From: Oscillospiraceae bacterium
GTDB lineage: Bacteria > Bacillota > Clostridia > Oscillospirales > CAG-272
DNA: 49,759 bases
NCBI GenBank assembly: GCA_015063895.1
Contig: SVTG01000013.1
Location: 1 to 49,759, forward strand
Reading direction: 5' to 3'
The translations under genes and the position numbers were made by a program. Shown here piece after piece: positions 25,835 through 36,104 of the stretch; position 1 is the first letter of the stretch; the number at the start of each line of letters is the position of its first letter. The notes under the pieces are model-generated. The model was given only the letters and a program-made list of their open reading frames with translations, did not search any database and had not been told where the DNA came from.

Positions 25835-25876
25835 AAGCACGCCCGACCTAAGATGAGGTCGGGCGTGCTTTTCTTT
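25835..25876 (+). terminator. Bidirectional terminator
   Basis: Perfect 15-bp stem AAGCACGCCCGACCT (25835-25849 with 25856-25870) with T-rich tracts on both strands; serves the acyl-CoA synthetase (+) and the convergent membrane-anchored protein gene (-). Confidence 0.9.
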
Positions 25877-25881
25877 GTTTT

Positions 25882-26847
25882 TCAGTAAGTGGCGGCATTT
25901 AAAAACCAGCTGCCGTTCTGCAGGGTAATGGCAACCGTCACGGTTTTAAGGTTTGTCTCGTCGCCCGGCACGTACGTATCGATATCAATGTAAACGTCGG
26001 TGCGCTTACTTTTACGGCTTTCGCTCATTCGCATCGTGTCAAACAAGTATACACGCGCCACGTCTGCGCTCTTCCAAAGATTGGATTTCATCAGCCAGCC
26101 GCGCCCCTCGCTATCAAGATAGTCGATATAGCGCGCATACAGCGTGCCTGCGCTGTCCCCCGATACGGTAATGCCCGTAAAAATGCTTTCATAAACCGAG
26201 GAAAGAAAATCCATCGCATATACGCTCTCGGCCATCGCTTTGATCTCGGACGTCGTTAGATACCCCGCGTCGTCGCGCACGTAATCGTAATACTGCTGGT
26301 CGCTTGAGGTGTAGTAAAATTCAGCCTCGGTCTCCTCGTAATCGGGCAGAGCAATATAACGGTATTCACCCAGCGAAAACAGAGCCTCTCCTGCGGTATC
26401 GGTCGTTTTTCTCGCGTAGCGGTATTTGATCTTATCGGCGATCGTCAGCGACGCGCCGCTTTGCACGTCAACGTAAAGCCCGTCGCCAACCTTCAGGCAA
26501 TACTGATAGGCAACAACGTCGCCGTACGTTTCATCACGCAGCACGTAATAATAAAGCTTGTTTGAGGTCGAGGTCTCGGAGTAGGTATACTGTCCTGCGT
26601 TCTCACTCAGGTAAAAGGGCACTCTTTCGTGATATTCCCGATAAATACGCGGATACGTGGCAAGCCCCTCACCCCAAAAGATCTCGTTGACGGCATGAGA
26701 GGCGTTGACAAGCGCAATGACACGCTCACGCACGGCAGAAAGCTCGGGCGGACGGTTATCACGCACGTGCTTCACCACCAAGAACACCGTCAGCGATGCC
26801 ACCAAAACTGCTGCCGTGATCAGCACGGCAAGCAAGCGTTTTTTCAT
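25882..26847 (-). CDS. Membrane-anchored extracytoplasmic protein, function unknown
   Basis: 321 residues. One N-terminal membrane segment (about 5-25, KKRLLAVLITAAVLVASLTVFLVV) with no lipobox and no clear cleavage site, then a soluble Tyr-rich domain with many Thr/Ser-Tyr strands. AGGAG precedes the ATG. No family recognised; the C-terminal KTVTVAITLQNGSWFLNAATY resembles the end of NTF2-like lipoproteins, which is a weak hint. Lies downstream of gyrA on the same strand, separated by a hairpin. Confidence 0.65.
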   Translation of the reverse strand: MKKRLLAVLITAAVLVASLTVFLVVKHVRDNRPPELSAVRERVIALVNASHAVNEIFWGEGLATYPRIYREYHERVPFYLSENAGQYTYSETSTSNKLYYYVLRDETYGDVVAYQYCLKVGDGLYVDVQSGASLTIADKIKYRYARKTTDTAGEALFSLGEYRYIALPDYEETEAEFYYTSSDQQYYDYVRDDAGYLTTSEIKAMAESVYAMDFLSSVYESIFTGITVSGDSAGTLYARYIDYLDSEGRGWLMKSNLWKSADVARVYLFDTMRMSESRKSKRTDVYIDIDTYVPGDETNLKTVTVAITLQNGSWFLNAATY

Positions 26848-26894
26848 AAAAAGCTCCTGTTTTTCACCCCGTTTTGGGGGTATTTTTTCATAAA

Positions 26895-26930
26895 CAGCCC
26901 CGAATACAAGCCATTCGGGGCTGTTTTTTT
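26895..26930 (-). terminator. gyrA terminator hairpin
   Basis: 11-bp stem CAGCCCCGAAT/ATTCGGGGCTG (26895-26905 and 26913-26923). It stands 5 bases after the gyrA stop. The long T-run is on the plus strand; on the minus strand only TTTAT follows, so leftward read-through into the next gene is possible. Confidence 0.65.
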
Positions 26931-26934
26931 CATT

Positions 26935-29496
26935 TTATTCGTTTTCGTTACCTTCAGCGGGGGCCTGTGCCGTTTCGGCAAGCCCCGTAACACCCGTGGC
27001 GCTCAGAGGCTCTTCGCCCTCTGCGGGCGTCACCTCAGCCTCTGTGTCTTCACTCTGCTCCTCGTGAGCAACCTTTGAAAAGCCCGATACCAGCTGTCCC
27101 TCGCCAAGGCGCATCACGATCACGCCTGCGGCCGTACGGGAATAGGTGTTAATCTGCTGTACGGGGGTGCGGATAATGGTACCGAGATTGGTGATCATCA
27201 TCAGATCGTCATCGTCGGTAACGGCCGCAATGCCTGCAAGCAGACCGGTCTTATCGGTAAGATTATGGCAGGTCACACCAAGACCGCCACGGCCCTTCAC
27301 GCGGAAGTCCTCAAACGGGGTGCGTTTTCCAAAGCCCTTTTCGGTCACGGTAATGAGCTGCTTGCTGTCGTCAACGATCACGGCACCGACCACAAAGTCG
27401 CCCTCACGCAGCTTCACGCCGCGCACACCGCGTGCGGTTCTGCCAAGCGGACGTACCTGGCTCTCGCTGAAGCGTGCGGCACTGCCCTCGTGTGTGGCAA
27501 GCAGCACGTCCTTGTCGCCGCGGGAGAGCATGACAAACACAAGCTCATCACCCTCGTCGAGATTGAGTGCGATCTTACCGCCCTTGCGCTGATATTCGTA
27601 TTCGGAAAGCAGGGTGCGCTTAATGACGCCGTACTTTGTCACCATCGTCAGGTATTCTTCCTCACCGAAGCCCTCTACCGAGATCATCGCGGTGATGATC
27701 TCACCGGGCACAGTCTCGATCAGATTGATCACATTGGTGCCCTTTGCGGTGCGCGAGGCCTCGGGGATCTGGTATGCCTTACGCATAAATACCTTACCCG
27801 TGTTGGTAAACAGCATCAGATACGAGTGGCTGTGTACCACCATCAGCTTTTCAATAAAGTCCTCGTCCTTGGTGGTCATACCGATAATACCCTTGCCACC
27901 CTTGTGCTGTGCGGCATAGGTATCGGCAGGCTGACGCTTGATATAACCCGCGTGCGTCAGGGTAATGACGCAATCATGACGCTCGATCAAGTCCTCAAGA
28001 TCGATTTCATCGGTAGCGGCCACGATCTCGGTGCGACGCTCATCGGCATATTTGCGACGGATCTCAAGCATTTCGGTCTTGATGATCTCCTTGATCTTTT
28101 CTTCGTCGGCAAGAATCCCCGTCAGCTCTGCGATCAGGGCATGCAGCTTGTCAAGCTCATCCTCGATCTTCTGTCTTTCAAGACCCGTCAGCTTACCAAG
28201 CGTCATTTCCACGATCGCCTGTGCCTGCGTGTCCGTCAGACCATACCCTGTCATCAGCTTTTCCTTGGCGTCGGGAATAGAGGCCGTGGAACGAATGAGA
28301 CTCACGATCTCGTCAATATTGTCATTGGCGATCTTATAGCCCTCTAAGATATGTGCGCGCGCAGCGGCCTTATCAAGCTCAAACTGTGTGCGGCGGGTAA
28401 TCACGCTCTTCTGATGCTCAATGTAATGGTCAAGGATCTGGGGCAGGGAAAGCACCTTGGGCTCTCCGCCCACGAGTGCGAGCATATTGATCGCACACGT
28501 ATCCTGCAGCTGCGTATTCTTATACAGCTGATTGAGCAGCACCTGACCGTTGGCATCGCGACGGTAATGAATGATAATATTGATACCGTTACGGCCGTTA
28601 GACACGTCCTTGATATCCGTAATGCCCTCAATCTTCTTGTCACGCACCAGTGCCGCGATCGACTGCACCAGCATCGACTTGTTGACCTGGTAGGGAAGCT
28701 CGGTGACGATGATCTGATTCTTTTCCTCGTTGATCTCACACTTGGAGCGTACCATCACACGGCCGCGGCCGGTCTTATAAGCCTCAATAATACCGTTCAC
28801 GCCGTAGCAGGTGGCGGCGGTCGGAAAATCGGGGCCCTTGACGTATTCCATCAGCTCCTCAACCGTACAGTCGGGATTATCCATGCGGTAGACCGTCGCG
28901 TCCACCACCTCACCGAGGTTGTGTGGGGGGATATTGGTCGCCATACCGACCGCAATACCGACCGAGCCGTTTACCAGAAGATTGGGGAAACGGGAGGGCA
29001 GCACCAGCGGCTCACGCAGGCGGTTATCAAAGTTGGGGCCAAAGGGCACGACCTCCTTTTCAAGGTCTGCCATCATTTCATCGGAAATTTTGGCAAGACG
29101 TGCCTCGGTATAACGGTATGCCGCGGCACCGTCACCGTCGACCGAGCCAAAGTTACCGTGACCCTCAACCAAGGGATAACGGAGCGAGAAATCCTGTGCC
29201 ATACGCACCATCGTGCCGTAAACAGCCGCATCACCGTGGGGGTGATAGCGACCCAGCACGTTACCGACCGTCGTGGCCGATTTGCGGAAGGGCTTATCGG
29301 CTGTGAGGTGGTCCTCGTACATTGCGTACATAATACGGCGCTGACCGGGCTTCATACCGTCACGTACGTCGGGCAGGGCTCTTGACATAATAACCGACAT
29401 GGAGTATTCAATAAACGCTTGCTTCACGCGTTTCTCCATATCAACGTCTTCTATTCTCTGATTTGGAAATTCAATATTTTCACTCTTGTGTTCCAT
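26935..29496 (-). CDS. gyrA: DNA gyrase subunit A
   Basis: 853 residues. Breakage-reunion subunit of gyrase: N-terminal winged-helix and tower domains with the catalytic Tyr in [10 protein letters not shown], and a C-terminal beta-pinwheel with the gyrase-box-like QRKGGKG-type segment (here [13 protein letters not shown]), followed by an acidic tail rich in Glu/Ala. The quinolone-determining segment reads [17 protein letters not shown], so the usual Ser/Thr is Ala90 and the Asp/Glu is Gly94. AAAGGAG precedes the ATG; gyrB ends 20 bases upstream in the same transcript. Confidence 0.97.
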   Translation of the reverse strand: MEHKSENIEFPNQRIEDVDMEKRVKQAFIEYSMSVIMSRALPDVRDGMKPGQRRIMYAMYEDHLTADKPFRKSATTVGNVLGRYHPHGDAAVYGTMVRMAQDFSLRYPLVEGHGNFGSVDGDGAAAYRYTEARLAKISDEMMADLEKEVVPFGPNFDNRLREPLVLPSRFPNLLVNGSVGIAVGMATNIPPHNLGEVVDATVYRMDNPDCTVEELMEYVKGPDFPTAATCYGVNGIIEAYKTGRGRVMVRSKCEINEEKNQIIVTELPYQVNKSMLVQSIAALVRDKKIEGITDIKDVSNGRNGINIIIHYRRDANGQVLLNQLYKNTQLQDTCAINMLALVGGEPKVLSLPQILDHYIEHQKSVITRRTQFELDKAAARAHILEGYKIANDNIDEIVSLIRSTASIPDAKEKLMTGYGLTDTQAQAIVEMTLGKLTGLERQKIEDELDKLHALIAELTGILADEEKIKEIIKTEMLEIRRKYADERRTEIVAATDEIDLEDLIERHDCVITLTHAGYIKRQPADTYAAQHKGGKGIIGMTTKDEDFIEKLMVVHSHSYLMLFTNTGKVFMRKAYQIPEASRTAKGTNVINLIETVPGEIITAMISVEGFGEEEYLTMVTKYGVIKRTLLSEYEYQRKGGKIALNLDEGDELVFVMLSRGDKDVLLATHEGSAARFSESQVRPLGRTARGVRGVKLREGDFVVGAVIVDDSKQLITVTEKGFGKRTPFEDFRVKGRGGLGVTCHNLTDKTGLLAGIAAVTDDDDLMMITNLGTIIRTPVQQINTYSRTAAGVIVMRLGEGQLVSGFSKVAHEEQSEDTEAEVTPAEGEEPLSATGVTGLAETAQAPAEGNENE

Positions 29497-29516
29497 TGCT
29501 TTTTCTCCTTTCCTTA

Positions 29517-31478
<1,962 letters not shown>

Positions 31479-31507
31479 TTATCCTTCCTTTGCTTTGTTA
31501 CACTTTG

Positions 31508-31765
31508 TTATTCACCCGACTGCTCACTTCTGCCAAGCAAAGCAGCGGTTGAGATCTGCGAAAAGCAGACCCTTTTCTCTTTTTCTTTTTCATAAAGAAT
31601 AAAGGATTTTGGTATTTCTTCATTGGCAGCTTCGATCTCACCGCGTTTTTCACAACTCGATAAAAATCGCCTGGTCGTGATCGAAATCGTTGCCGTATCC
31701 GCATCAAAAATACCGATAATATTTTTTTGCCTGATATTTTTATTATTTCCTACGTGTAAAAACAT
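31508..31765 (-). CDS. remB: RemB-like regulator (DUF370 family)
   Basis: 85 residues from the ATG at 31765 (AAGAGG 7 bases upstream). MFLHVGNNKNIRQKNIIGIFDADTATISITTRRFL is the typical start of the YaaB/RemB family, which lies between recF and gyrB in Bacillus and Clostridia. RemB helps activate matrix genes in Bacillus subtilis; here the role is unknown. It starts 10 bases after recF and precedes gyrB by 32 bases. Confidence 0.85.
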   Translation of the reverse strand: MFLHVGNNKNIRQKNIIGIFDADTATISITTRRFLSSCEKRGEIEAANEEIPKSFILYEKEKEKRVCFSQISTAALLGRSEQSGE

Positions 31766-31775
31766 CAAAAACCTC

Positions 31776-32885
31776 TTATTTTACCGTTTCATACGTGCCG
31801 CTTTTTACCAACACGGGGGATCTTGCCAAAATTCCCTCTTTTTCACAGGTCGTAATGATGACTTGTTTATTTTTAATATGCTCAAGTAAATATTTCCGCC
31901 TGCTGCCATCAAGCTCGGATAATACGTCGTCAAGCAGCAATACGGGATATTCACCGCAATCGTCGGCACAGATCTCACTTTCCGCAATTTTCAGTGCCAA
32001 TGCCAAGGATCTTTGCTGTCCCTGAGAGCAAAATTGCCGTGCGGCATGTCCATTGAGACTCACCTCTATATCGTCCTTATGAATACCCCACAGCGTACTG
32101 CCCGCCGCAATTTCTCTTTCCTTATTTTCCAAAAGCTTTTGAAAAAGAAAATTCTCCGTTTTTTGAAGCTCCTCATAGCTTTCATCGGGATCCTTACAAA
32201 ATCCAATATAAGCAAGCGTCGGTTCTTCACGGGAGCCTGTCATATCCCTAAAGCATTGCTTTACGATTTCTTCAGCTCTTTTTATGTACCGTTTACGGCT
32301 TCTGGCGATATAAGCGGCCTCATGACAAAGCTGCTTTGCCCATATTTCACCCGTAGCGTCAAATAAGGCTCTATCCCTCTCAGCATCCTTTAAAAGTACA
32401 TTTCTCTGCTTTAAAACGTGATTATACCGCTGTAATGAGCCAAGATAGAGCGGTTCAGCGGCACTGATGGCAATATCCAAGAACTGACGGCGCTCAGCGG
32501 GCCCGTCCTTTATCAGACTCAAATGCTCGGGACAGAATAAAACCGCACGAAAGGACCCTAATATTTCAGAGGTCCTTCGTATCTTAACACGGTTTTTTTG
32601 AATTTCCCTGATCCTGTTGTTATAAAGAGCAAACGAAATATTTTGTTCTCTACCGTTACTTTCAAAATCAAGTGAAATAAACGCTTCCTTTTGTCCAAAA
32701 CGAATGATCTCACCGATATGCTGTCCACGAAAGCTTTTTCCGATAGAGGCAAAATAAATTGCCTCCAGCAAATTTGTTTTTCCTTGGGCATTATCACCGA
32801 ATAATACGTTAGTATCGGGAGAAAAGCTAAGAGAAACCTCTTTTATATTTCTGAAATCACGCAGTGTAATTTTTTTTACCTGCAT
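31776..32885 (-). CDS. recF: DNA replication and repair protein RecF
   Basis: 369 residues. SMC-like ATPase that helps load RecA at gaps. Walker A GDNAQGKTN near residue 30, signature SQGQQRSLALALKIAE and Walker B YPVLLLDDVLSELD, with a long helical middle region. It starts one base after the dnaN stop. The small S4-domain gene (yaaA/rlbA) that usually sits between dnaN and recF in Firmicutes is absent. Confidence 0.96.
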   Translation of the reverse strand: MQVKKITLRDFRNIKEVSLSFSPDTNVLFGDNAQGKTNLLEAIYFASIGKSFRGQHIGEIIRFGQKEAFISLDFESNGREQNISFALYNNRIREIQKNRVKIRRTSEILGSFRAVLFCPEHLSLIKDGPAERRQFLDIAISAAEPLYLGSLQRYNHVLKQRNVLLKDAERDRALFDATGEIWAKQLCHEAAYIARSRKRYIKRAEEIVKQCFRDMTGSREEPTLAYIGFCKDPDESYEELQKTENFLFQKLLENKEREIAAGSTLWGIHKDDIEVSLNGHAARQFCSQGQQRSLALALKIAESEICADDCGEYPVLLLDDVLSELDGSRRKYLLEHIKNKQVIITTCEKEGILARSPVLVKSGTYETVK

Positions 32886-32886
32886 A

Positions 32887-34041
32887 TTACTCCTTCATAC
32901 GAACGGGAAGCAGCATAAACAGATCTTCCATTCCTTTTGCTTCTTCCTCTGCAGGCTCTATATTTACACTCGTTAAGGGAGAAGAAAGGGCAATACGAAT
33001 ATTTTCTGCTTCGCAAGCACGCACAGAATCGATCAGATATCTGTTATTAAAGGCAATCAGAATATCTGCACCCTCATGCCCGATCTCAATTTCATCATAA
33101 GTGCTGCCCGCAGCCGAGGCGGCCATTACCTTCAGCATACCGCCCTCAAATTGTAATTTTACGTGAGAACGCACGTTTCCTGCCACACGCTCCTCCGTAA
33201 TAAGTGCGGCACGGTCAAGTGCGGCCAACAGCACGTCACGATTCACGGTTGCGTGTATTTTATGCTGTCTGATAATAATACGGTCGTAATCAATATACTC
33301 ACCGTCAACCAGGCGCGAGAAGAAAATAACGTTATCAATATGGAAAATAATATGACGGCGCGTCATATAAATTACAATTTCCTTTTCACTGTCTCCCGTG
33401 ATCAGCTTATACAGCTCGTTTACAGTCTTGGTGGGCACAATAAAGCGATATCTCAGATCACTGCCGTCCTGATTGTTATTTTTAATATCTTCCTTTTGCT
33501 TGCATTTTGCCAGCTTAAAGCTATCGCAGGAAACAAGCATGATAGAATTATCTTCAATTTCAAAGAAACAACCGTTTAAAACGGGGCGCTGATCGTTTAC
33601 ACCCATTGCATACATGGTCTTTGTCAGCATCGCGCGCAGCTGACCGCAAGAAAGAGAAAATCCCTTTTCACTTTCAAGCAACGGAAGCTCGGGAAAATCG
33701 TCACCGTTCAGCGCGATCATTTTATGAGAGGATTTACCGCATTCAAACAATGCACAAAGCTGCTTATCCACACTAAAGGTCACCTCGTCACCGTCCATCA
33801 CGCGCATGGTACCGAGAAATTTTTGTGCATTGATAATATAACGGCCTTCTTCAATTACCTCGGTCTCGATCGTAGTCTTGACACCCTTTTCAAGGTCATA
33901 AGCCGTAAACGTACAGGTATCGGGATACTTTGCTTCAATTAAAATACCGTCGATGGCGGAAAGTGTGGATTTGCCCGATGCTGCGATCATTAAGGGAGAA
34001 ACAGCGGCCAAAATTTGTTGGCGGTTAAAAACGATCTTCAT
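32887..34041 (-). CDS. dnaN: DNA polymerase III beta sliding clamp
   Basis: 384 residues, three repeated clamp domains: MKIVFNRQQILAAVSPLMIAASGKST, the ALDRAALITEER segment opening domain 3, and a C-terminus ending EDLFMLLPVRMKE, the usual M-P-[ILMV]-R clamp end. AAATACGAGGAG precedes the ATG. Preceded by the probable oriC and dnaA on the same strand. Confidence 0.97.
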   Translation of the reverse strand: MKIVFNRQQILAAVSPLMIAASGKSTLSAIDGILIEAKYPDTCTFTAYDLEKGVKTTIETEVIEEGRYIINAQKFLGTMRVMDGDEVTFSVDKQLCALFECGKSSHKMIALNGDDFPELPLLESEKGFSLSCGQLRAMLTKTMYAMGVNDQRPVLNGCFFEIEDNSIMLVSCDSFKLAKCKQKEDIKNNNQDGSDLRYRFIVPTKTVNELYKLITGDSEKEIVIYMTRRHIIFHIDNVIFFSRLVDGEYIDYDRIIIRQHKIHATVNRDVLLAALDRAALITEERVAGNVRSHVKLQFEGGMLKVMAASAAGSTYDEIEIGHEGADILIAFNNRYLIDSVRACEAENIRIALSSPLTSVNIEPAEEEAKGMEDLFMLLPVRMKE

Positions 34042-34486
34042 AAAAAACTCCTCGTATTTTATTTGTGGCTGCGCGCCTCGTGCGCGCGAAAAGCTGATAT
34101 AATGATTTAATAATTTCGTAGTAATCGTATTAGACTGTGTGTAAATTGTGGAAAAGTCTAAAAAAGCTTATAAATAAAGGAAAGTGGGTGCGACGACATT
34201 CAAAAATGTCGTGGGAAAATTTTTAAAAAAGATGTGGAGAAAAATTGGCGTATTTTTTGAAAAGCAGCAAAAGAAACACAAAAGGAGAGAAAAAAGATAA
34301 ATAAACCTGCTTTTTTGTGTTTTACACAAGCGTTGTTTTTAAAAAAATTTGTGGAAAAACAAAAATATAGGAGAAAAGAAAAGCTTTTCAAAAGGCAGGA
34401 GAAATAAGAAATACCGATCGTTATCTGTGATTTCAACAGATTTTAGGTAAGTTTTCAATCTGTTTTGAAAACCTGTTTAAAACGGT
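34042..34486. other. oriC: Probable replication origin (dnaA-dnaN intergenic region)
   Basis: 445 AT-rich bases between dnaA and dnaN. DnaA-box-like 9-mers on the plus strand: TGTGGAAAA at 34147-34155 and 34350-34358, TGTGGAGAA at 34233-34241 (complements TTTTCCACA, TTCTCCACA), each one or two mismatches from TTATCCACA. A run of TAG/TAA-type triplets (TAGTAATCGTATTAG, 34119-34133) beside the first box recalls the DnaA-trio of Bacillus. The region also carries the dnaN promoter, which I cannot place exactly. No gene is credible here. Confidence 0.65.
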
Positions 34487-35893
34487 TTATTTTGTTTCTT
34501 CAATTTCCTTTTTAATATTTTCGATATCTGCCGCGTAAAGGGGATCGGATAGGATCTGCTTTTTTACGACCTCAAGAGAGGAAAAGACGGTACCGTGGTC
34601 GCGATTAAAGAGCTTTCCGATATGAGGCAGAGAAATTTCGGTAATTTCACGGATAAGGTGAATGGCAATGTGACGAACCTTTGCAATTTCCTTGGTGCGT
34701 TTTTTGCCGATCAGTTCTTCCTTCGAAATATCAAATTTTTTATAAACCGCTGCAAAGATCTTATCGATCGTTACGTTTAAGGGCTCGGTATCGCCGAGCA
34801 GGTCACTGACGCAATCGCGTGCCAGCTCCAGGGTGATGTTTCTGCCGTCCAGCATGCTCTTTGCCGCAAGCTTTTTGATGGCACCCTCCAGCTGACGGAT
34901 ATTGGAACGCAGATTTTCGGCCAAATAATTTAAAACCTCGTCGGGCAGGGAAAGATCCATATCCTCGGTTTTTTTCTTAATAATAGCTGTGCGAAGCTCA
35001 AGATCGGGCAAGCCGATATCGGCAAGCAGACCCTGTTCAAAGCGTGAGCGTAAGCGCTCGGACAGGGGATTGATATCGCGGGGCGGACGATCAGAGGCAA
35101 GAATGATCTGTTTACCGTCGGTAAAGAGTGTATCAAAGGTGTTAAAAAATTCCTCCTGTGTACCGCTCTTACCGGCAATAAACTGAATATCGTCGATCAG
35201 CAGCACGTCACATTCGCGATAGCGGTCACGGAAAGCAGACATAGATTTATGAGAAAGGCACTCGATCATGTAATTTACAAATTCCTCGCCCTTGGTATAA
35301 AGAACCTTAGCAGTTGGATTTTGCATCAGGATCTCATTTACCACGGCATACATCAGGTGGGTCTTACCAACACCCGAAGGACCGTAAATAAACAGCGGAT
35401 TCCACTCGTTTGAAGGGTTATTTGCAACCTTCCAGCAAGCGGCACGGGCAAATTTGTTTGTTTCACCCACGATAAAGTTCTTAAAGGTATAGCGAGAGCG
35501 GATCGCTTTTTCAGCACCGTCCTCAACGGGGGCGTTTTCATAAAGCAAACGGTCTCTTAATGCCTTTTCACTTTTTTCACCGTATTGATCGCGCGTTCTT
35601 CTGAGCATTTCAACGTCAAGGGGATTGTCCTCCTCAAGACTGTGAAAACCAAGGATCACGTCAAGACCGCAAAGGGTGGAAAATTTATCCTCAAGCTTTG
35701 TTTTGTGCTTTTCAAAAAGCTGCTTGGCAATAAAGGTTGATTTTGTGTCAAAGATCAGTGTCTTTGAAGTCTCGTTATATTTACCGGGTGTAATGTCCTT
35801 ATACCAGAGATCACAAAAGGCAGCGGTATATTCTTCACGCAAAGATGCCTGTACGATCTCCCACATCATTAAAATTTCTTTTGGACATTCCAT
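34487..35893 (-). CDS. dnaA: Chromosomal replication initiator DnaA
   Basis: 468 residues from the ATG at 35893 (GGGAGG 7 bases upstream; a TTG two codons earlier is less likely). Domain I with FCDLWYKDI, a linker, AAA+ domain with NPLFIYGPSGVGKTHLM (Walker A), VLLIDDIQFIAGK (Walker B), RDINPLSERLRSRFEQGL (arginine finger region), and domain IV. In the box-recognition helix the usual RDHTTV reads RDHGTV (about 431-436), losing a Thr that contacts bases in E. coli DnaA. Own promoter at 35940-35968. Confidence 0.97.
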   Translation of the reverse strand: MECPKEILMMWEIVQASLREEYTAAFCDLWYKDITPGKYNETSKTLIFDTKSTFIAKQLFEKHKTKLEDKFSTLCGLDVILGFHSLEEDNPLDVEMLRRTRDQYGEKSEKALRDRLLYENAPVEDGAEKAIRSRYTFKNFIVGETNKFARAACWKVANNPSNEWNPLFIYGPSGVGKTHLMYAVVNEILMQNPTAKVLYTKGEEFVNYMIECLSHKSMSAFRDRYRECDVLLIDDIQFIAGKSGTQEEFFNTFDTLFTDGKQIILASDRPPRDINPLSERLRSRFEQGLLADIGLPDLELRTAIIKKKTEDMDLSLPDEVLNYLAENLRSNIRQLEGAIKKLAAKSMLDGRNITLELARDCVSDLLGDTEPLNVTIDKIFAAVYKKFDISKEELIGKKRTKEIAKVRHIAIHLIREITEISLPHIGKLFNRDHGTVFSSLEVVKKQILSDPLYAADIENIKKEIEETK

Positions 35894-35939
35894 AGTCAAG
35901 CCTCCCTTCGCAGTTGATACGACATATATAATTAAAGAT

Positions 35940-35968
35940 ATTATAACATATTAACTTATTTTTTTCAA
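35940..35968 (-). promoter_or_regulatory. dnaA promoter
   Basis: Minus-strand TTGAAA (35963-35968), 17-base spacer, TATAAT (35940-35945), 46 bases before the ATG, in very AT-rich sequence without obvious DnaA boxes. Confidence 0.75.
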
Positions 35969-36050
35969 TAGCTAATAATTTAAAAATAGTTAAAAAAATA
36001 AAATTCATAAATTGTTTACTTTTTAGAATAAATTTTAGAACCGAATGTTC

Positions 36051-36079
36051 TTGATTTTATAAAAAAGATAGGCTATACT
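36051..36079 (+). promoter_or_regulatory. copA promoter
   Basis: TTGATT (36051-36056), 17-base spacer, TATACT (36074-36079), 25 bases before the start. No CopY-type or CsoR-type operator is evident. Confidence 0.65.
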
Positions 36080-36104
36080 AACAAAAAAGAGGGGAGTGAT
36101 AACG

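Noticed and set aside
27265-29385. Long plus-strand frames opposite gyrA
   Set aside because: Produced by codon bias of gyrA; His/Val/Gly-rich sequence without motifs.
34200-34436. A 78-residue frame in the dnaA-dnaN gap
   Set aside because: Phe/Lys/Ser-rich translation of AT-rich origin DNA, no ribosome binding site.
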